From contig CAAFLE010000027.1 in assembly GCA_900763675.1 (NCBI GenBank), forward strand, positions 1-36,919: 36,919 bases of DNA, read 5' to 3'. A program made the translations under genes and the position numbers. The notes beneath the pieces were generated by a model. That model was not told where the DNA came from, did not search any database, and was given only the letters and a program-made list of their open reading frames with translations. Source of the DNA: an uncultured Oscillospiraceae bacterium (GTDB lineage: Bacteria > Bacillota > Clostridia > Oscillospirales > Oscillospiraceae). Below, piece by piece: positions 31,516 to 36,919 of this stretch (position 1 is the stretch's first letter; every line of letters begins with the position of its first letter).

Positions 31516-32285
31516 GAAACATCGCTCTCCGGCTCCGGTATGACGGGTCCGCCTATCACGGCTGGCAACGGCAGGCGGAGCTGCCCACGGTGCAGCAGAC
31601 CGTGGAGGACGCCATTGCAAAAATTCTCGGCACGAGCGTCCACGTGACCGGCTGCGGCCGCACGGACGCCGGCGTACACGCGCTGCGCTACTGCGCGAAT
31701 TTCCGTTCCGAATGCACCATCCCGATCGAAAAGGTCCCGCTCGCGCTCAACGCCCGTCTCCCCGGCGACATCGCCGTGACGGACGCCTGCGAGGTGGACG
31801 AGAGCTTCAACGCCATCGGCTCGTGCATTCAGAAGGAGTATATCTATAAAATCCTCAACAGCCGCATTCCCGACCCGTTTCTCGATAAGCGCGTATGCTT
31901 TTATCCCTCGCGGCTGGACATCGGCGAGATGCGTGCCGCGGCAAAAGCGTTTGAAGGAACGCACGATTTTGCCGCCGTGCGGAGCGTCGGCACGGAAACG
32001 AAAACGACCGTCCGCACCGTGTACTGGTGCGACGCCGAGCGCGAGGGCGATCTCATCACGGTGCGCGTATGCGCCAACGGGTTTTTGTACAACATGGTTC
32101 GTGCCATGGTCGGCACGATGGTCTACGCCAGCTACGGCAAGCTCCGCGCCGGGGACATCCCCGCGCTGCTCGAAACACGCGACCGGCGTCTCACCGGTCC
32201 GACGATGCCGCCGCAGGGGCTTTATATGCACCGCGTATGGTACGACGGTCCCGCCGGGGAAATGATGGGAAACCTTGACCCTTGA
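31512..32285 (+). CDS. truA: tRNA pseudouridine(38-40) synthase
   Basis: TruA makes pseudouridine at positions 38-40 of tRNA anticodon arms. It has 257 residues, normal length. The N-terminal RNIALRLRYDGSAYHGWQRQ is the family start, written here from residue 2 onward. The catalytic Asp is D52 in GCGRTDAGVHA, and NGFLYNMVRAMVG is the conserved C-terminal block. The start is TTG at 31512, overlapping the ecfT stop (TTGA). No ATG lies nearby that would keep the N-terminal strand, so TTG is supported by homology and by coupling to ecfT. Confidence 0.94.
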   Translation: MRNIALRLRYDGSAYHGWQRQAELPTVQQTVEDAIAKILGTSVHVTGCGRTDAGVHALRYCANFRSECTIPIEKVPLALNARLPGDIAVTDACEVDESFNAIGSCIQKEYIYKILNSRIPDPFLDKRVCFYPSRLDIGEMRAAAKAFEGTHDFAAVRSVGTETKTTVRTVYWCDAEREGDLITVRVCANGFLYNMVRAMVGTMVYASYGKLRAGDIPALLETRDRRLTGPTMPPQGLYMHRVWYDGPAGEMMGNLDP

Positions 32286-32301
32286 TTTTTCGGAGGTTTT
32301 G

Positions 32302-33414
32302 ATGCATTCTAATGGATATACCGCCGCGCCGGAGCGAAAACGCCGGAGCATGAGCCGCGTGCTTGCCGCGAGCGCGGCGCTGCTCGCCGTTGCGGTGCTG
32401 CTGCTCGTGCTGAGCATTGTGCAGTCCCGCACCGCCGCGGTGCGCAACCGCGACGGCTTTCAGCTCCGCAGCGGGACGTCGGCAGCCTATGCCGCCGCCG
32501 GGAACGGTCTTGCCGCCGTGACGACGACCGGAGCGCAGCTCTTCACCGCAAACGGCAAATGCGCGGCAAGTCTCGATTTCGCGTCGGACGCGCCGATGTG
32601 CGCCGGAAGCACGCAGCTCGCGGTATTTGCCGACGCCGGAAAGAGCGGCGTCCGCGCTCTCTATCCGGACGGCTCCGACCGCGAAGCGCCGACCGAGGGC
32701 GGCGTATACTTCCTCGACGTGAACGAATCGGGGCTTGTCACCGTCCTAACGGATAAGGAAGGCTACCGGGGCAGCGCCGAGGTGTTCGACACCGATCTAA
32801 CGCCGCTCTTTCGCTGGGACGCTTCAAGCGTGACGCCGGTCTCGGCGCGGACGACCGCCAAGGGTCTGCTCTGCGTGAACGGTGCCGGAGAGGACGGCGG
32901 GTATCTACGTTTCTTCCGCATCGACCGCGAGGAGATGCTTGCGGAGTTTTTCCTCCCCGGCGAGCTGATCGTGGATTTCGGCTTTCTTTCCGACGGCACC
33001 GTCGCCGCCGTGACGCAGACGGCGCTCTGCTTCGTCTCCGCAGACGGGACGCTGCTCTCCGAACATCGGCTGGACGCCGCGCATCTCTCGGCATTTTCGC
33101 TCAGCGGGGATTTTGCCGCCGTGGCGGCGGCAAGCGGTCTGGGCGGCGGGCGCACCGTCATTACGACGTTTTCCCCCTCCGGCGAGCCGCTTGGGAGCTA
33201 TTCCGCGCCGCTCGACGTTTCGGCGATGTCCCAAAACGGCAGCCAGCTTCTCGTTTTGTTCACCGGCGAGGAGTCCACGCTGTTTACCTCTTCGCTGGAG
33301 GAGATCGTATCCTATCAGCCGGACGCGGACGTCCGGCAGGCGTTTCTCTGCTCGGACAGCCGCGCCATATTCGGCGGCGCATCCGGCATCGTTCAAATTG
33401 ACTTCAATCGGTAA
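32302..33414 (+). CDS. DUF5711-like membrane-anchored beta-repeat protein
   Basis: This is 370 residues. A short basic N-terminus (RKRRSMSR) precedes one TM helix (about 18-41). The long extracellular region is made of repeating short strands with Gly-Asp-Gly turns (for example AVFADAGKSGVRALYPDGSD, and FFRIDREEMLAEFFLPG), giving a beta-propeller look. The arrangement fits the DUF5711 family, of unknown function. ATG 32302 follows CGGAGG (32291-32296). An upstream start in the same frame would overlap truA and lacks a ribosome site. It lies between truA and cvpA in the same transcript. Confidence 0.7.
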   Translation: MHSNGYTAAPERKRRSMSRVLAASAALLAVAVLLLVLSIVQSRTAAVRNRDGFQLRSGTSAAYAAAGNGLAAVTTTGAQLFTANGKCAASLDFASDAPMCAGSTQLAVFADAGKSGVRALYPDGSDREAPTEGGVYFLDVNESGLVTVLTDKEGYRGSAEVFDTDLTPLFRWDASSVTPVSARTTAKGLLCVNGAGEDGGYLRFFRIDREEMLAEFFLPGELIVDFGFLSDGTVAAVTQTALCFVSADGTLLSEHRLDAAHLSAFSLSGDFAAVAAASGLGGGRTVITTFSPSGEPLGSYSAPLDVSAMSQNGSQLLVLFTGEESTLFTSSLEEIVSYQPDADVRQAFLCSDSRAIFGGASGIVQIDFNR

Positions 33415-33447
33415 TTCTCAATCGCGCCTTAGAAAAGGAGGCATTGC

Positions 33448-34167
33448 ATGAAAGCGGTACTGAGCTTATTGTTCCTGTCCATACTGATTTTCTGCGTCTG
33501 GTCGGGATATAAAAAGGGACTGATCATGGGCGTGTTCAGCCTGATCGCCTTTGTCATATCCGTATACGGCGCAAACCTTCTCTCTCAGACGTATTCCGGC
33601 GAGGTCGTGGACGCGCTGCGTCCGTTTGCCAGCGGCTTTGTCGAGGTCAACGTCGTCAACAAAACGGTCCGCCCCGCCATGGGCATCGACAGCTCCAATC
33701 TCTCCGTCAAAGACTTTTTCGCCCAGAACCCCGGACGCGAAACGGAGTTCTGCACGCTCACCTACGAGGGCATGGGCATCCACGCCTCTACCAGCGAACA
33801 GATGGCGGGCGAGGCGGTCGCCTACGCCGCGGAAAACGGCGTTGAACTGATGGACGCCGTCGTAGAAGTCCTCTGCCGGCGCATATCTTATGTCGGCGGG
33901 TTTATTCTTGCCTTTGTCATGCTCCTGATCCTGCTCACGGTAATCGGGAACATTCCCAATATCAGCTTCCAGATTCCCAACCACGAGCTGCTCAACGACA
34001 TCGGCGGCGCGGTTGCCGGTCTGGTGCAGGGGCTGGCGTTCTGCCTCATCATCGGCTGGGCGCTGCGCTTTGTCGGGCTTCTCATATCGCAGGAGACGCT
34101 CTCCAACACGTTCCTCGTCTCCTGGTTTATGGACCGAACGATTTTTGTACACCTTCTCGGTATCTGA
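33448..34167 (+). CDS. CvpA-family membrane protein
   Basis: This is 239 residues. Two N-terminal membrane helices (about 3-19 and 25-46) enclose the CvpA signature FCVWSGYKKGLIMGVFSLIA (15-34). A soluble middle region (50-150) and two further helices (about 150-168 and 188-206) follow, with GGAVAGLVQGLAFCLIIGWAL. CvpA proteins are multi-span proteins first linked to colicin V export and later to envelope stress tolerance; the precise role is unclear. AAAAGGAGG precedes the ATG. It stands 30 bases before the ClpE-like gene. Confidence 0.85.
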   Translation: MKAVLSLLFLSILIFCVWSGYKKGLIMGVFSLIAFVISVYGANLLSQTYSGEVVDALRPFASGFVEVNVVNKTVRPAMGIDSSNLSVKDFFAQNPGRETEFCTLTYEGMGIHASTSEQMAGEAVAYAAENGVELMDAVVEVLCRRISYVGGFILAFVMLLILLTVIGNIPNISFQIPNHELLNDIGGAVAGLVQGLAFCLIIGWALRFVGLLISQETLSNTFLVSWFMDRTIFVHLLGI

Positions 34168-34197
34168 CCCTATCTCATAGAAAACAGGAGAACATCT

Positions 34198-36513
34198 ATG
34201 CAACCTACTCTCTGCGCCCGCTGCCACAAGAACATGGCGGTGGTGTTTATCAACCGCATCGAAAACGGACAGTCTCAGCAGGAGGGACTTTGTCTCAAGT
34301 GCGCCCGTGAGCTGCACATCAAGCCCATCGACGATATTATCTCCAAAATGGGCATCAACGACGAGGAGCTGGACGGACTTTCCTCGGAAATGATGGAAGC
34401 CATGCAGAATCTCTCCGGAAACGGAGACGATCTTATGAACATCGAAAATGGCGACGACAGCTCGGACGATGACGGGAAAACCGCAACGTTCCCGTTCCTC
34501 AACCGTCTTTTCGGCGCCCAGAACGCCGCCAACGCCGAAAACCGCGACAGCGCCGAGAGCGACGCCCGTCCGCGCAGCAATGGCGGCGAGCGGAAAAGCA
34601 AGCGGAAGTTTCTGGATAACTACTGCATCTCGCTCACCGACCGCGCCCGCGCCGGGAAGCTCGACCGCATGATTGGGCGGAGCGAGGAACTCGAGCGCGT
34701 CATTCAGATCCTCAACCGCCGCCAGAAAAACAATCCCTGTCTCATCGGCGAGCCGGGCGTCGGCAAAACGGCGATCGCCGAGGGTCTTGCCCAGCGCATT
34801 GCCGCGGGCGATGTTCCCGCCAAGCTGCGCGACAAGCAGGTATTTCTGCTTGATCTCACGTCGCTCGTCGCGGGAACGCAGTTCCGCGGTCAGTTTGAAT
34901 CGCGCATGAAGGGGCTGATCGAGGAAATCCGCCGCGAGGGGAACATCATTCTCGTCATCGACGAGGTCCACAACCTTGTCGGCGCGGGCGACGCCGAGGG
35001 CAGCATGAACGCCGCGAACATCCTCAAACCCGCCCTTTCCCGCGGTGAGATTCAGGTCATCGGCGCGACGACGTTCACCGAGTACCGCAAGCACATCGAA
35101 AAGGACGCCGCGCTTGAGCGCCGCTTCCAGCCCGTTACGGTGGCGGAGCCGTCGCTCACGGACAGCGTGGAAATCCTCAAGGGTATCCGCAAATACTATG
35201 AAGACTTCCACGGCGTAAAGATTTCCGACGAGATGTGCCGCCTTGCCGTGACGCTCTCCGAGCGCTACATCACCGACCGCTTCCTCCCCGACAAGGCGAT
35301 CGACCTCATCGACGAAGCCTGCTCCGACGTCAATCTCCACAACAAGGACATTGAGCGCAGCGAGGAGATCAAAAAGGAATGCGCCGATCTGGACAAGGAG
35401 CGCGAACTTCTTCTCAGCGGCACCGCCGGAGACGGTGATTTTGAAAAGCTCGCCGAGCTGCGCAGCCGCGATCTTCAGCTCAAGAATGAGCTTTCCCAGA
35501 TCGAAGCCAAGGGAATGCCGGAGCTGACCGCCGACAATCTTGCGCACATCATTGAGCTTTGGACAAAGATCCCCGCCTCGAACATCCGCGCCGACGAATT
35601 TGAACGTCTCTCCGGTCTTGCCGGACGGCTCAAGGCGCACATCATTGGGCAGGACGAAGCGGTCAACGCCGTCTGCGCCGCCATCAAGCGCAGCCGCGCC
35701 GGCTTGCAGGCAAAGCGCAAGCCCGTGAGCTTTATTTTCGTCGGCTCGACCGGCGTCGGCAAAACGGAGCTTGTCAAGCGGCTTGCCGCCGATCTCTTCA
35801 ACTCCCCCGAATCGCTCATACGGCTCGATATGTCCGAGTTTATGGAGAAGTTCAGCGTGTCGCGCATCATCGGCTCGCCTCCGGGCTACGTCGGCTACGA
35901 CGAAGCGGGACAGCTCACCGAAAAAATCCGCCGCAAGCCGTACAGCGTCGTTCTCTTCGACGAGATCGAAAAGGCGCATCCGGACGTGATGAACATCCTG
36001 CTCCAGATCCTCGACGACGGGCGCATTACCGACGCGCAGGGGCGCACGGTGAATTTTGAAAACACCGTGATCGTCATGACAACGAACGCCGGCAGCGACA
36101 AGCGCACCGGCAGCGTCGGCTTCAACATGAGCGCCGACGAGCAGGGCAAGGAAAAAGCGGTCAAGGCGCTCAACGACTTCCTCCGCCCCGAGTTCATCAA
36201 CCGTGTGGACGAGATCATTTACTTCCACCGTCTCACGGAGGAGAACATCCGCGCCATTGCTTCGCTCATGCTCGAAGATCTCCGCTCCGCCATGGCGGAG
36301 CGCGGCACCGCCCTTTCATGGGACGCGAGCGTTATCGCGTATCTCGCCGAAAAGGGCTACAGCGCCGCCTACGGCGCTCGCAATCTCCAACGTCTCATCC
36401 AGAAGGACGTGGAGGACGCCATCGCCACGGAGATCATTGATCACCGCAAAGGCGCCGTGAGCGCCGTTGCGCTCACCGTCAGCGACGGGAAAATCGCCGT
36501 CCACGCCCTGTAA
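34198..36513 (+). CDS. ClpE-like AAA+ protein unfoldase with N-terminal zinc ribbon
   Basis: This is 771 residues. An N-terminal zinc ribbon has C6-x2-C9 and C32-x2-C35, then an acidic linker (about 55-145). AAA domain 1 has Walker A GEPGVGKT (184-191) and VIDEVHNLVG. A middle coiled segment (about 385-425) follows. AAA domain 2 has Walker A GSTGVGKT (516-523), VLFDEIEKAHPD and the ClpP-docking loop VGF (640-642). The Clp_N repeats of ClpC/ClpA are absent. A zinc ribbon in place of Clp_N is the ClpE architecture. It should unfold substrates for ClpP; clpP, mcsA, mcsB and ctsR are not in the window. The AGGAGA ribosome site lies close to the ATG. Confidence 0.9.
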   Translation: MQPTLCARCHKNMAVVFINRIENGQSQQEGLCLKCARELHIKPIDDIISKMGINDEELDGLSSEMMEAMQNLSGNGDDLMNIENGDDSSDDDGKTATFPFLNRLFGAQNAANAENRDSAESDARPRSNGGERKSKRKFLDNYCISLTDRARAGKLDRMIGRSEELERVIQILNRRQKNNPCLIGEPGVGKTAIAEGLAQRIAAGDVPAKLRDKQVFLLDLTSLVAGTQFRGQFESRMKGLIEEIRREGNIILVIDEVHNLVGAGDAEGSMNAANILKPALSRGEIQVIGATTFTEYRKHIEKDAALERRFQPVTVAEPSLTDSVEILKGIRKYYEDFHGVKISDEMCRLAVTLSERYITDRFLPDKAIDLIDEACSDVNLHNKDIERSEEIKKECADLDKERELLLSGTAGDGDFEKLAELRSRDLQLKNELSQIEAKGMPELTADNLAHIIELWTKIPASNIRADEFERLSGLAGRLKAHIIGQDEAVNAVCAAIKRSRAGLQAKRKPVSFIFVGSTGVGKTELVKRLAADLFNSPESLIRLDMSEFMEKFSVSRIIGSPPGYVGYDEAGQLTEKIRRKPYSVVLFDEIEKAHPDVMNILLQILDDGRITDAQGRTVNFENTVIVMTTNAGSDKRTGSVGFNMSADEQGKEKAVKALNDFLRPEFINRVDEIIYFHRLTEENIRAIASLMLEDLRSAMAERGTALSWDASVIAYLAEKGYSAAYGARNLQRLIQKDVEDAIATEIIDHRKGAVSAVALTVSDGKIAVHAL

Positions 36514-36623
36514 GGGTAGTTGACCTCCGGCGTAGCCGGTGGCTTGCACAAGCCCTATAAGGGCATAGGACAGCCGCGCCTCAAGGCGCATGAAAAAGTC
36601 CGCCAATCGCAACACTATTACGG

Positions 36624-36650
36624 GCTGCCCCCTACCGGGGGCAGCTCTTT
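36624..36650 (+). terminator. possible terminator after the clpE-like gene
   Basis: A perfect 9-bp stem (gctgccccc at 36624-36632, gggggcagc at 36637-36645) has a TACC loop followed by TCTTTATTT. It lies 110 bases past the stop, inside the IS remnant, and may terminate transcription in either direction. Confidence 0.5.
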
Positions 36651-36785
36651 ATTTGCCCTTGCTTGCTGGCTCACCCGTGAACGGGTCGTAAATTCTTTCA
36701 GACGGATCTGGTCCGCGGCTACGTCCTCTTGCAACTGATTCCGTACATATTCCTGTATCACCTTCTCGTTATACCCTGGCGTCGA
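36649..36785 (-). pseudogene. IS200-like transposase TnpA, C-terminal remnant with frameshift
   Basis: On the minus strand, codons from 36785 read STPGYNEKVIQEYVRNQLQE and then DVAADQIRLKEF. This is the C-terminal helix region of IS200/IS605 Y1 transposases, after the catalytic tyrosine. At about 36688-36693 a T appears to be missing, after which a different frame continues as YDPFTGEPASKGK and stops at 36651-36649. A stop codon also lies just before the S of STPG (near 36786-36788), so the upstream part is broken as well. The gene is inactive. Confidence 0.65.
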
Positions 36786-36919
36786 TTAACAAGAGCACAC
36801 ACGTCGGACAGCCAGCCTTTTCGGTGCTTTTTGCCCTTTTCTCCTTGGCGGGCGTCAGCCCGCCTGCGTCCAAAAGAACAAAAATCCCTCGAAAATCCAA
36901 GGCTGTCCGATGCGAAGCA
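36786..36919. other. non-coding or degraded end region with inverted repeats
   Basis: There is no confident gene. It contains an inverted pair CGGACAGCC (36805-36813) and GGCTGTCCG (36901-36909) and a hairpin GGCGGGC-gtca-GCCCGCC (36847-36864). A minus-strand frame is open from the edge to a stop at 36771-36769, with text such as LLDAGGLTPAKEKRAKS. It overlaps the transposase remnant and has no visible start, so it is not called as a gene. Confidence 0.4.

Larger units (their letters stand above)
36517..36785 (-). mobile_element. decayed IS200/IS605-family element (right-end part)
   Basis: Only four bases after the clpE-like stop begins a series of small palindromes: CCGGC-gta-GCCGG (36527-36539), GCTTG-ca-CAAGC (36542-36553), GCCCT-ata-AGGGC (36552-36564) and GCGCC-tcaa-GGCGC (about 36575-36588). 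This is the kind of imperfect hairpin set found at IS200/IS605 ends. A tnpA remnant is read on the minus strand just beyond (36785-36649). The other end and the N-terminal part of tnpA are not recognisable before the window edge, so the element is incomplete. Confidence 0.6.

Noticed and set aside
33466..36228. 920-codon open frame on the minus strand opposite cvpA and the clpE-like gene
   Set aside because: It is a by-product of high-GC third positions on the plus strand. Its translation has no recognisable domain, while the plus strand encodes clear CvpA and AAA+ proteins across the same bases.
1..36919. CRISPR arrays, rRNA genes, attachment sites, replication origin
   Set aside because: I saw no regularly spaced repeats, rRNA sequence, integrase with a target duplication, or DnaA-box cluster.

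Overview
The window is a gene-dense, high-GC stretch of bacterial chromosome. Most intergenic gaps are short or overlapping, ribosome-binding sites are strong (AGGAGG type), and several promoters read as TTGnnn-17-TATAAT. The gene set (YqhQ/DUF1385, RecX, ECF A-A'-T next to truA, MEP-pathway ispE, ClpE-like ATPase, DUF4358, DUF5711, CvpA, VKOR-free lipoprotein-rich envelope) fits a Gram-positive Clostridia member, most likely an Oscillospiraceae-type gut bacterium. No species can be named from sequence alone. There is no prophage, CRISPR array or large island; nearly everything is core or envelope/regulatory housekeeping.

Layout. (1) 1-443 is the C-terminal end of a secreted surface protein. 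A tRNA-Leu(CAA) with its own promoter and terminator follows on the minus strand (563-756). (2) 848-10586 is a nine-gene plus-strand run: calcium-motif lipoprotein, OmpR-type response regulator, histidine kinase, yqhQ, prmC, recA, recX, rimO, cysS. It is closed by a perfect hairpin. (3) 10745-11311 is a single PH-domain membrane protein. (4) On the minus strand 14194-11393, ispE is followed by a short KdpD-like kinase and a KdpE-like regulator. (5) 14380-22131 is a divergent plus-strand operon: a second OmpR regulator and kinase, an HtrA-type protease, PepD, mnmG and mnmA, ended by a terminator. (6) 22242-25801 holds a polar amino-acid ABC importer (binding protein, permease, ATPase), then a second binding-protein-like lipoprotein whose domain order is circularly permuted, then an isolated phage-type holin. 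(7) Minus strand 27972-25858 holds a membrane-anchored SGNH hydrolase and a DUF4358 lipoprotein. (8) 28134-36513 is a plus-strand run: SAM methyltransferase, ecfA1, ecfA2, ecfT, truA, DUF5711 protein, CvpA-like protein, ClpE-like unfoldase. (9) 36517-36919 holds a decayed IS200/IS605 element.

How the genes work together. Three two-component systems sit within 14 kb, two of them co-transcribed with plausible envelope partners (a lipoprotein; an HtrA protease). DNA repair (recA/recX), translation quality and tRNA modification (prmC, rimO, cysS, mnmG, mnmA, truA) and vitamin uptake (EcfA1A2T) are the housekeeping backbone.

The most unusual object is the lipoprotein at 24694-25494. Its N-terminal part matches the C-terminal segment of ordinary type-II solute-binding proteins (including its neighbour at 22242-23111), and its end stops exactly where that segment should begin. 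I read it as a natural circular permutant produced by tandem duplication and trimming. All calls are from reading the sequence; no database search was possible.
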